Assembly: GCF_963576545.1 (NCBI RefSeq)
Contig: NC_083645.1
Location: 2,442,001-2,506,000 of the forward strand
Direction of reading: 5' to 3'
From: Limanda limanda
Taxonomy: Eukaryota; Chordata; Actinopteri; Pleuronectiformes; Pleuronectidae
Length of the DNA stretch: 64,000 nt
Part shown: positions 51,301 through 61,700 of the stretch, in pieces
Numbering within the stretch: the first letter of the stretch is position 1
Layout of the letters: the number at the start of each line of letters is the position of its first letter
Notes under the pieces: generated by a model
What the model saw: the letters and a program-made list of their open reading frames with translations, nothing else
The model's database searches: none
Told to the model about the DNA's origin: nothing
Translations under genes and position numbers: made by a program

Positions 51301-51520
51301 TCAATTCAGTGGTATGATTTCAGGTAATCAATGTCCGTTGGTTCAAAAAAAAATGTTGGACCAAGGCGGGGAAGGGAAATAAAAAGGTTTAAGGTGAGTT
51401 CTTCTCCTACCTCTCGCAGGGCAAGGAGGCTGGTAGGGAACAGGGTTAGCTCGCCATCAATTGTCAAGGGGAAAAAAAAAGTGGGGGGTAAAAACCTGAC
51501 CTGAAGTGATCAGTTTTGTC

Positions 51521-51571
51521 CGCACCTCGCACCTCGCACCTCGCACCTCGCACTGCTCAGGAAACAAAGAG
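51521..51571 (+). repeat. Heptamer array (CACCTCG) plus a 26-mer repeated downstream
   Basis: About four to five tandem CACCTCG units at 51521-51550 run into a 26-base unit (51546-51571) that recurs exactly at 51899-51924 and ends GCTCAGGAAACAAAGAG. Confidence 0.93.
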
Positions 51572-51766
51572 CATTGAGGGAAATAAAAAGAATAAGTCCA
51601 AAAAAGTCAGAGTTACATTTAAATCATACAAACCTTTGACTAAGGTTAACTGTTCATTATAAAATAAATGACTTAAAGAAAAAAACATTCAATCAAAGTA
51701 CAACACAATTTCAAGAAAATATACACACAAACATCACTCATGGATCACTGCTTCCCCAAAGGGGGT

Positions 51767-51840
51767 TTGTTAGCATTGTTAGCATTGTTAGCATTTAGCT
51801 AACGGACTCAGACAGAGGCAACACACACACACACACACAG
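51767..51840 (+). repeat. Short tandem TTAGCATTG units and a CA array
   Basis: Three TTAGCATTG units at about 51769-51797, then a CA array at 51821-51839. Confidence 0.9.
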
Positions 51841-51944
51841 ACAGGTTAACTAGCATCCCGCCATACCACCCCAATACAACACAGAGAACACAACTCAGCC
51901 TCGCACTGCTCAGGAAACAAAGAGGAAGTGTGCCTCTAAACCCG

Positions 51945-52002
51945 GATATTTATAGTCCCGAAACCGGAAGTAGTTTGCACTTCCGGTTTGGATTTCCGGT
52001 TC
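51945..52002 (-). promoter_or_regulatory. Putative core promoter: three ETS-type sites beside a TATA-like box
   Basis: On the minus strand, ACCGGAAAT (52000-51992), ACCGGAAGT (51987-51979) and an inverted ACTTCCGGT (51971-51963) are followed after about 10 bases by TATAAATA (51954-51947). The outer pair forms a 10-base inverted repeat, AACCGGAAGT, with a 7-base loop (51961-51987). GGAA-core sites of this form bind ETS/GABP factors, and a start would be expected near 51920, reading toward lower coordinates. No ORF follows: the first ATGs give only a few codons. It could be a promoter of a mobile element or a non-coding transcript, or a chance cluster. Confidence 0.35.
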
Positions 52003-52019
52003 GGAAAATAATTATTTTA

Positions 52020-53480
52020 ATTATTTTGAAGTCATGAGACCTGGGTTACAATAAGATGAGATTTTGAATATTCCTTGTACGTTTGAAGGTCTTTTGCACA
52101 ATTTAGGACCACCAGCGGATGTTAGGGATATATCTTCAGTTGTGTACCTTAGGGTCTTCAGGTGTATTGGCCTTTTATTCACAAGAAACCCTCTTCTAAG
52201 GCAGGCCCAGAACAGGTTGATCACTGGGTGCATGATCCTAGCATATTTGGGCACATTTGGGATCTTTTCTCCTGATCCACAGACATTGGCTGCAGTGTGT
52301 GGGGTTTCTTTTATGGTCTGGCACAGGACTTGTCCTTGGATTCACAGATCTTTGAGCAACTATGGATGTTGCAAGGAAACCCCTACAGCCAACCTCAACA
52401 GGGTAAATTACTACTTTCCAGCCTTGTTGCTCTGACTCAAATGCTATGTCTTCATACTGCAGCCTTTCTCTCATTTACTTCATTAACATTATCCATCCAG
52501 TGTACTGTCAATTCTACAAAGTAGACGATGCCCAGGGTGCTGGACCAGAGTATCAGTTCAGGTTTTAGGGTGATAGTGACAATATGTGATGGGACTGTAA
52601 GCTGCTTGCCCACATCCACCAACATCTCCTAGTCTGGGGCTTTCTCCAACTGACCAATCCTGGTCAGTGGAGAAGACAATTTATGTCCCTGTTCCCATTC
52701 AAAGACGAATGTTTTCCTTTGGTCTGCGTTCTGTGTTTTTGATGACAAGGCACAGGTAGCCGTTATCTTTGTTTCTATTGTTGCTGCAAGGCATTTCAGT
52801 ACCTAGTTCTGTCTCAACGTACACATACCTTGGGAGAGACTTATTTTACAACCAGTGAGGATATGCCTGAGGGTAGCTGGATTTGAGCATAGTGGGCAGG
52901 ATGGATCTTTGTTCAGCCACTGCTATAGGCTTTTGGGTGAGGGAAGGAAGTCATAGGTTGCTCTAAGCAGGAAGCTAATCCTGCTTGCTTCCATTCCCCA
53001 CAGGTCCTTCCAGCTGATGTTTCTTTTCTCTATGCTTTTCCATTTCATCCACTGCCCCTTTCTGACTTGACTGACAGCCTTCACCCATCTTGTTGCCTCT
53101 TCCTGTCGCTGGATTTCCAGGACTACCAATTTTTGCCACTCTGAAGGAGTTGCTTGTTCCACAGATGTCTACTCTGAAGGTGGCTAACAATGTCAGCGTG
53201 CTCAAGTGCTGCTTTTGCTTGTTGGGTTGCATCTTTTGGGTTGGGTGTCCATTTCCGTCTCGTTTTCAATGATGGTCCAACAGCCCGTAAAGATTTGTAT
53301 CAGGATATATCGCGAGACTCGAGATGGGCAGCTGGAGAATGCCGTGTCCATACAGGCCAATGTTGCTCATACATCTTGGGACTTTTAACAGCTCTCTCAC
53401 ATAGAAGTTGGTTTGTTCTCTCTATGTTCTTAACTTTTGTGATCGGAACAATGGTTGAGCCGAATACTAGTGTCCGGTAC
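52020..53480 (-). pseudogene. Non-LTR retrotransposon C-terminus with zinc knuckle and restriction-like endonuclease (fragment B)
   Basis: Minus-strand blocks in order, broken by frame changes and stops: VKAVSQVRKGQWMKWKSIEK and RISFLLRATYDFLPSPKSL (53162-52923); a zinc-knuckle stretch DPSCPLCSNPATL...ILTGCK (about 52912-52845); PELILWSSTLGIVYFVELTV (about 52560-52500), the PD-(D/E)XK-like nuclease core with Glu replacing the usual Asp in 'PD'; QGWKVVIYPVEVGCRGFLAT (about 52415-52355); and QCLWIRRKDPK near 52250. This is the tail of an R2-like or similarly organised non-LTR element (RT, CCHC, endonuclease); the RT core itself is not visible. A related fragment lies at 45165-45900. The 3' end (52020-52240) shows no recognisable tail. 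Confidence 0.75.
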
Positions 53481-54904
53481 AGATAAGGTACTTCAATACT
53501 GCATGTGTTGTGTTCACTGATTCACTGAAGTTTATTCACTGAAGTTTATAAAAAAAAAAAAAAAAATTTCTGAATAGTTCTCTTACTCTTGTGATCAAAA
53601 AACATTGATTTGAAGCTCAATTCTAAGGCCATTTTGAAAATAGTTTTCTAATAAACAATACATATAGCAACTTCTGATCAACCCATATCTATGTCAGGCT
53701 TAAAATACCAACTTCTGGTTTATGTTCCACCAATTTTCGGTTTAAGTCCCTCCCCTTCTGAATATGGATACGTACACTGATAATTTAGTTGGTTGAATAG
53801 ACACAGATACAATGGTGTACTCTTGTGTTGTGAAGCAAAATTGCAGATCTTTCATGTAGGCTTTAATCAAATTTGTGTTGGGCTCAGGCACTTTGAAGAA
53901 GTTGAAAGCACCCTAGAGGACACTATGTGGTACTGACCCAAATGCATTAGCGAGAGTTACTGTACTATAGTTTAATGAGGTTTGTTTGGTGTATTATGCT
54001 AAAAAGATCATTATTTAACATTCATTTTTTCCATACATTGAGAAAATGCTTACTGCATAATAAAAGACAACTAACCCTAGATTTCACTAGACTCTTATTT
54101 TCAGAAACTTGTCATGTTTAAAATACAGCTTTCATCGCATCAACATGAAGTATTATTTAAAGAATGGGGTGTAATCTTTAATTTTTTCCAATAACAATTC
54201 CAATCCAATTTCCAATAACGAAACAAACAGACATAAAGGAAAATGCACAGTTTCACACTGTATTTATCTGGTATTTATTTGAGTAAAAAGGGCTACTTTT
54301 ATACCAAAAAAATACAGGGATCACACCAGAATCGAACAGGCTGTAGTTATATTACAAGTTAATGTGAAAAACTTCAGATGAAAGGTTGGTCAGTGAATTT
54401 ATGTTTCCTTTCATCATATATGTGTACATGTATCTGTATGGGACTTTTATTGTGAAGGGTCACCAATAGAAGTAGTTGGTCTTTATGAGCGAGACTTGAC
54501 TTACGGAAAAATAAACGGACACAAAAACAGCCAGTGTGACCCGGTGTAATAAACTGTGTTACTGCTGGTTGGAGTCACCTTTCTGTGGAAAGAAATCTGT
54601 CAACAGTTGTCTGGCCTGTTTGCTTTCTTTCCCTTTCCTTTATTACTTTTCTTCTGATTCACAGACTTTCCAATTGCTTTCCTCACATATTGAACACCAC
54701 TTCTCCAGTAGTCACTCACTCACTTTGATTATTTACAGAAGAAACATGCGACAAGGACTAAACCATTTGTTCTTAAGAGTGAGACAGGTAGCTTCAGGAA
54801 GCCTCAACTATTTGTGGATGCAATTTTCTCTAAATCAATCAATTTATTCAGCCATTTTCAGTAAGTACTAATTTAATTAATAATAATATTATTAGTATTT
54901 ATTT
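53481..54904. other. AT-rich non-coding DNA
   Basis: Contains an oligo-A run at 53551-53566. The 111-codon frame at 54536-54871 has no known motif. The left part may include the missing upstream part of fragment B in unrecognisable form. Confidence 0.45.
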
Positions 54905-54993
54905 TTTATTATTCAGGCTTTTTAAGGGCCCCCCATCCCTTTTGGGCCCTGGGTAGTCAGTTCCCCCCCCCCCCCCCCCTACTACGTCACCAC
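54905..54993 (+). repeat. Right end of a GGGGCGTAGC-type repeat, with a poly-C run
   Basis: TTTTTAAGGGCCCCCCATCC, TTTTGGGCCCTGGGTAGTCA and CCTACTACGTCACCACTG follow the right end of the family. A run of 17 C (54963-54979) separates them. Confidence 0.55.
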
Positions 54994-56952
54994 TGGTGAC
55001 AGCTACTGCAGTTATGTATTAGTTGGTTTGTTGAGTTGAATGATCTTGCTAGAGGGCAAAGGATGTTTGAGGTATGAATGTCATAACCACAGTGAGCTGT
55101 AGAAATTCAACCATATGTACTTATCTCTATCCTGCTCTTAAGTCAGAGCTTTAAAGATCAGGCCAATGCAAGGTTTTATCCAGTGGCCACAATAAAGATA
55201 ATGTTGACTTACCTAGTGTGGAAATAAAGGTTAGTGAAAAACTTGTGCCTACTTCAGTCTCATTTACAGACATGAGGGCATATTGTGGACATAAATAATC
55301 TGGTCGCTTACATTTATGCTTCACTGAATCTTTATTTAAGAACCCTGAATAAAAAATGGAGTTTTATTGTATCTATTAAGAGATTTTAATATAAATCTTA
55401 ACCTCGGCCAAGTAGGCTCTGTTTTCACTTTGTTTGTCAGCAGGATTACACCAAACCAACTGGACCACAGACATTGTTGGAAGGATGCAGTTTGGGTCAG
55501 AAGAAAGCCCCAATGTTGTGCATCCGAATAAATGGGCAGATCCACACAGTTTGTTTTACTTTCTCTCCAGCATTTTTCAACATAGTTAATTTACATTATG
55601 TCTGTAGCGGGGGTGCACGTTCACAAATACCAATGTCGTGATCACATTTAACAGATTCAGAATAACATGTACAGAGAGTGAAAGACTATGAAAAGAGTGC
55701 AAAAAGAAACGCACAGATAAAAGTTAGAGATCTTATATGTTATTATGAAAGGTGTAATAAAACGTTTTGGTTCATTGTGGTGGGGCAATTTAGAATATGG
55801 TGGGCCACCACAGTCAAGATAATTAATGGGAAACACTGCTTTGACTTGGTGAGACAGGAAATTAGCCTAGGTGCAGGTATGAGCTCTCAGAGCGCCCTTT
55901 CTAGTTTAAAATTGTTATTTAATATTTAAATGTTGCTGAATCAAGGTTCACTCACTAACTTTTCTTAAAAGCTTCTGAATGGGTTTGAATCCTTAAAATG
56001 GAGCATATCATTGTCTTGCCAGTCTTGTGTTCTGGAATCTTTTCTCTGATGAGGATTCCCGTCAGGGACCAGGCTTCTGGTATTCAAAAGACTGATATGG
56101 ATCAGACGAAAATACCTGCAAGGTGTAAATACCACATAGGTGTCTCTGAAAAAGATTTCTGATCAGATTTCTTGTCTTTCCTCCGTTTCAGAGATAGAAG
56201 ACACTATCTTGCAGCTGCAGCAGGAACAGTAGCTCAAAAATAGATGCAGCATTGATGCATTTACTGGTGGCCTCAGCAAACAGGCCGGCACAGCTCACCG
56301 ATGTAAGTTACAGACAGACCTGTGTGTGTCACAGTCCTGGAGTCTCAGTCAGCTCAGCAAAAATAATTCACCAGCACTGATAGAAGAAACTGCAGCAGCA
56401 TGCATTCATAATAAAAGGAATGGATGAGCCCATGCTTGGCTCTAGTATACAGTATAAATGGCTCTTCTCATTCTGTAATGGGAGATTCAAAGCCCGAAAG
56501 CTGATGGTGGTCCTGGTCATTTGTCACGCCTGCTCTCCTCCAACTCTCTGACATGATTGATGCTGGGACCTCACTAGGCTCTGATCCACTACCCTGCCAG
56601 CACTGGATTAAAAATCCATCCTTGCTGACGTTTACATATTAAAGTTGGTAGTTAGGGCAGTTTTCCATGTGGAGACGAAAGGGGCCTCCGCTGACTGTTA
56701 TCGATCACCCTGACAATACGTTTGTACTGAGTCGAAATGAGGACAAGAGTAGAATTTGTTGTATATGCTGATGAAACTAGATGCTCTGCCTGGCTTCCTT
56801 CTTTACTTCTCAGATGTATTAAACTTGAATTGTTCTTGACTTCTGACTGGATTGTGCTTGTGGCAGTCAGCAGTGAAACATATTATATCATATCAGTATT
56901 GTTTTTACCTTTATTTTGGTTTGTCTTTAGCTGTTTGTGTGATGCCAACATT
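54994..56952. other. Non-coding DNA, nothing recognised
   Basis: Open frames (for example 55678-55929, 56737-57003) have no recognisable domain. No repeat family is identified. Confidence 0.5.
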
Positions 56953-57340
56953 AAAGGGCTCATATTGTGTAAAATACATTTTCTGGGCTTCTACTCTCCA
57001 TAATGACATTAAGGGGGTCAGTAGGGACCCTCAAAGTATGAAAACAGTCACTCCAAAGACTTTTTCACTCAGTCCATTCTAAGTAACATGTTATCGAAAC
57101 ACCTTGCTTTGTACTTCCTCCACTGTATAAGTCGGTACCAGTCCAGCCTATGAATCCACCACCCCCGCTTCCCACCACCAACCCTCCACACTGAACGCGA
57201 CACAAAGTAGACTTGTTGCAGAACTAGCAGCTTTTTAGCTACCACAGGCTAACCACAACAAACAACACTAAATAAACACTGCATTGTGGAGGGATGCAAG
57301 GAATAGAACGTTTGTTGCTATCATACTTACGCTCTGTTAG
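56953..57340 (+). repeat. Probable dispersed repeat (AAAGGGCTCATATTGTG head)
   Basis: TTAAAGGGCTCATATTGTGT, AAAATACATTTTCTGGGCTT and a later CCACCACCAACCC...AGCTACCACAGGCTAACCAC stretch recall a MITE-like fish repeat beginning 'AAAGGG..CATATT.TG'. No matching opposite end was confirmed, so both the call and its right limit are tentative. Confidence 0.35.
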
Positions 57341-58289
57341 ACTGGAGATACTAAAGTCAAGTCCTAAACGTGTGAAAAATTTGTTTTTCTGAGTATATGC
57401 AGCAACAAAAGTATTGACAGAAGAACTGTGATCAAGACTGCTCTGTAGTAGCCAGAGAACTTGGCTTCAATTCCAAAGCAAGACAGTATATTTTGATTAG
57501 CAATGAGAAATGAGGAAGGGAAAGGGAGAGAGACATTGCCCATGAAAAATTCAATCTTTGTTGGCTGAGAAAGTTATGGATGGGGTCATGATAGTTGGAA
57601 TTGATTAAAGCTGGAGCAGCTGATGGTCTTTTAAACCACGAGAGCAGGAAGACGTGAACTCTGTGAATTGTTTAAAAGCGCCTGAAGTCTGATGGGCTCA
57701 GAGATGTTGCGATTGTGAGGAAATCACACGTATCACGTCCGAGGAGTTGAAAAGCAACTCAGAGGTTATTTCTGCTCTTTCTGCCAAACAACGGCTTTCT
57801 GTCTACAAAGCCTGATGAATGTTTTAAAGACAGCTTCTGTGTTTGAAAAGCCGTCTTCTTTCTTCTCACAAAGAGCCAGTGTAGTTAGAGGAAACACTGG
57901 CCTCTGTGCGGCTGGTACATGCAGTGGAGTGTATCAGACATAAAGAAAGTGATTCCAGCAGCAGTGCAGTATAAAATGATCTAAGGATAAAGCATCGTAA
58001 TCATACTGATGGGTTTATTCAAGGATTACCTCAGCCATTTAGTATTGCAAATCGTGACTTTTAGAGCCTATAGTCTGGTTCAACCACAGTGTGCAGATGA
58101 CACTCTGGCTTTTGGAGAGGTCATACAAACAGCAACATATAGCTGATTGATGGAGAATTCAAAGCTAGGTTCTTCAGGGCTCATTTATCACTGTATGGAA
58201 GAATGGCTATGGACGGGGTTTGGGCTTCCAATCAAGAACAACGTCACAAAATGTAATAGGTTCTTGTGGTTATGTTACTAAATACTGTA
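57341..58289. other. Non-coding DNA, nothing recognised
   Basis: No gene or repeat family is recognised. Confidence 0.5.
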
Positions 58290-58502
58290 AAATTGGTTAT
58301 TCATCCATCCATGGGGATCCCAGCTGACATTGGGCGAGTGGCAGGGTAAAATGTGGACAGGCTGCAAGTGTATCACAGGGCCAACACACAGAGACAAATC
58401 AAATTCACATAGAGTTTCCAATCAACCAAACCTCAATCTGCATGTCTTGGACTGTGGGTGGAAGCTGAAGTACCTGGAGAAAACCCATGCATACATTGGT
58501 TC
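58290..58502 (+). repeat. GGCAATTTAGAGTC-family repeat, longest copy in the window
   Basis: TTCATCCATCCATGGGGATC, GGACAGGCTGCAAGTGTATC, ACAGGGCCAACACACAGAGA, CATGTCTTGGACTGTGGGTG and GAAGCTGAAGTACCTGGAGA follow the family order with moderate divergence. The GGCAATTTAGAGTC phrase itself is mutated to CATAGAGTTTCCAATCAACC. Confidence 0.75.
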
Positions 58503-58684
58503 ATTATCCTATGTCACTAAGCGTCATCTCTACCTGTACGTTTTTGTGAGACTGCATAGTTGCAGTCAGTGCAGCAACGATCACATGAACACAGGTCAAA
58601 GCCCTGTCTGCTTTATGCACAGAGTGATGTGTGTGTCTCTGAGGAATATGTGAAGCTGTTCCTTGTGTACGCATGACTTTTAAA

Positions 58685-58762
58685 GCTGCTTTCAGACATG
58701 CACTGGACTTTGTCCCTAGACATCCAGGAGAATTCGAAGAACACAGCAGGGAATCCCCTGCA
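58685..58762 (+). repeat. Possible dispersed repeat scrap
   Basis: GCTGCTTTCAGACATGCACT...GACATCCAGGAGAATTC resembles a fish repeat with 'CTTTCAGACATGCA...GGAGAATTC'; related to 19660-19712. Tentative. Confidence 0.3.
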
Positions 58763-61700
58763 GGATTCACCACTTCTAAGGCGAGACATACACAAAAATA
58801 AGAAAACAATAAGGAAACAAATATCTCCTGGGGAAAAAATCTGTGAAAAAAGATGTAGAAGACATGGACAAAGATATCAAGATGTTATAGACAAAACTTA
58901 TTGAGCCCCAGCCAAACAGGCATTAGTTTTTTTTTCAGTCCAAACCCGATTCAAGCCCAGGCAGAAGAATATTGTTTCAAATTGTACCTATTTGCTGTGT
59001 ATGTAGTGTGTATCTTTATTTTCAAATTTTCTTTTGAATGGAGCTGCACTTTGACAACCCTTGCTTTGTGTCTTGTTACTTTCAATCAGAGATGTATGTG
59101 AAAGTGTGTTTTGATTCTCTCAATTTATGTAAGGTTAGCTGACTGGTTTTTCAAGGGGACTATTGTAGGTTTGGTCACATTTAAGCCAAAGTTTTTTTAC
59201 ATTTATTTTATGCTATTTTAACCAACGACCATGACTGAACTGATATGTATATTTTTTCCCCGTGATTATTTGTCATGTTTGTATTGATTTGATGACAATT
59301 AAGTGAAAAAAGAAACGCAGGAGGGAGCTGGTATTTCACACACACACACACACACACAAACACTCACACACACACACAATACGCAGACGGAAGGGAGAGT
59401 AAAGACTATTGACCCGCACTTAAACACGCTGATGGACCGAGGGGATACTCAGCTTAAACAGACCACAGATGATGAGAAAGGCTCCTGAACCACATGTGGT
59501 AACAGGGGGAGAGCTCCAGCAGACCATCATTTAGAATAACTGGGCCTCATTAACTAAAATCTTGTTAAGAATTTTGTTAAATGTATTCTTTGAAGAAAAT
59601 GATATGTCAGATTCATGACGCATTCTTAAACTGCAGAATTTTTTTCATGTGTTCTATATTAATGAATGCCCTGTGTTCGTAAGTTGAAATCACGTACCAT
59701 TTTTTTCTAATTAGTATAGTATAGGTAACCCCCCGCCAATGCCCATAAAAGTGCATGAGACTGCAGTGCTGTGTGCACACACAAATGTTCTTTTAAATTT
59801 TTGTGATTAGGAGGCCAGCAATGATTGAAGGGAAATCTAAAGATGGCCAAACTACACTCAAGCTGAATATTTAAACCACCACAAGAACAATATATGGGAT
59901 GCAGTTACATGTTCAGTGAAACCTGTATCGGGAGAAAGTTGCATAAGTGAAGTAAATAAATAGTTCTGTATCAAATTTGAAGTCAATAATATGATTGTTA
60001 AATTCAGAAGAGAGAGGGGGAGGGGAAAAGAAAACCAAGGTGCAAAGTTATCAGAGCTGGCTGGAGCTGCATGGAAACACTGCAGGTGAACCCTCTGCTG
60101 GACATCTGTGGATACTCAACCTGAGCCTGACAGGATTGGTGACTATTCTTGTGATTAAATATTCTCCTCTTTTACATGTTTATGTGTTTAAAAAGTATTA
60201 TCGTTTTTCAGTTTAGACTAAATTGAATGTGTCTGTGTTCTCTGCTTCAACATTTCCATGTGTTTAAGGAAATTATAATGTGCACTGAAACTTTCTTTTT
60301 TATGATACAAATTACAAAATATTATGGTAATTTTAATCTAGTTATACAACTGTCGAATTAAAAATAACAAACAACTGATCTTTTTTAATATAAACTGTAT
60401 TAATGGGAACTATTTTGTGTAGTCGTACAAAGTAACACATGGAAGAAGCCCATGAGCGATGACAAACAAAAAAAAATCCTGCAGATCAATCATGTTGCAG
60501 GAATTATTGAAAAAATATGAAGGTAGACACATTGATCAGGTCTCAGCCGTTCAAAACATCTCAATCAGAATGATCTGGACTTGCATTTGTTATAATCCAG
60601 TATCAGGTAATCTATCTTAATTATTTAACATTGGACAAGATGCAGATATTTCAGGGTTTATCAAATTCCCTGTGTTTTAAATGGGATTAAATATCACAGT
60701 GCTATGAACAGAACAGGTGAGCATAGCTAGCATGATCTCACTCATTGTTTTATTTGAAGAGACAGAAAAAAGCACAATAAACAAACATCAGACCCCTCAT
60801 CTGAAAAGTAGCTCTGCACACCTTAACTTCTTCTTCCTGATTGTTTTATCTATTTGCGGGTAGCAACAAATGCCATCTACTAGATATTCTTCCTACTGAA
60901 ATGTTTTGCAAAGCATATACTGAAGGATGATCCAGATCAAATGCAAGTACATGTTGAACGTACAGTATGTCATTCACTGTCACATTAGAAATGCTGGTAA
61001 GTTGTTGACACATGTTTCACACAACCTTTTCACAACAGAATGTCAGAGTTTGGAAGACTTGTCCAGTTGTTTTGTACAGTTAAAGCATCCCTGCAAAAAG
61101 AGTTGGTCCAAAGTGATGAAATTCTAAGACAATTCTTCGAAATATGTTTTCTAAGACTGGATCCAGGTAAAGATGATTGTTATACACAGAGCATCTTTGA
61201 CTGGACTCCCCGGGAGTATCTCTGTCAGCAGTAGAGTTGAGGAGTTTAAAGGGGTTGTGGTTTTCTTAAGGTGAGGAGAAATGTTATTATCAAGTTATTT
61301 AAGATACTTTTGCCAGCTGCTGGAAAGTCTATAACACTCACAGGTCTGTGAAGAATCCTGTTTGTCTCTCCTCAAGCCCCTGGACTGCAACACAAACCAC
61401 AGCGTGTCACACTCCTCAATTGTGTACACATTCAGAGGTGTTTATGTGCTACACTGCCTCTTGGCCTGTGCTGTGAAACCAGGTGCTGAATTTCCCCTTT
61501 AAAGTATCACTTCCCCCCCTAAGTTTCAGCTGAAGTGCCTTTCCCTGGAAATTCAGTGGAAACACACTGGTCACAGACACACACTGCTCACAGACATACA
61601 CACACAAACACACACATATAACATTCCATGGCTTGCTAAAGCTAAGTTATTTAGGAGGGACTACTCCAGTAGCAGCACACACACATTTTTAACACAAACT

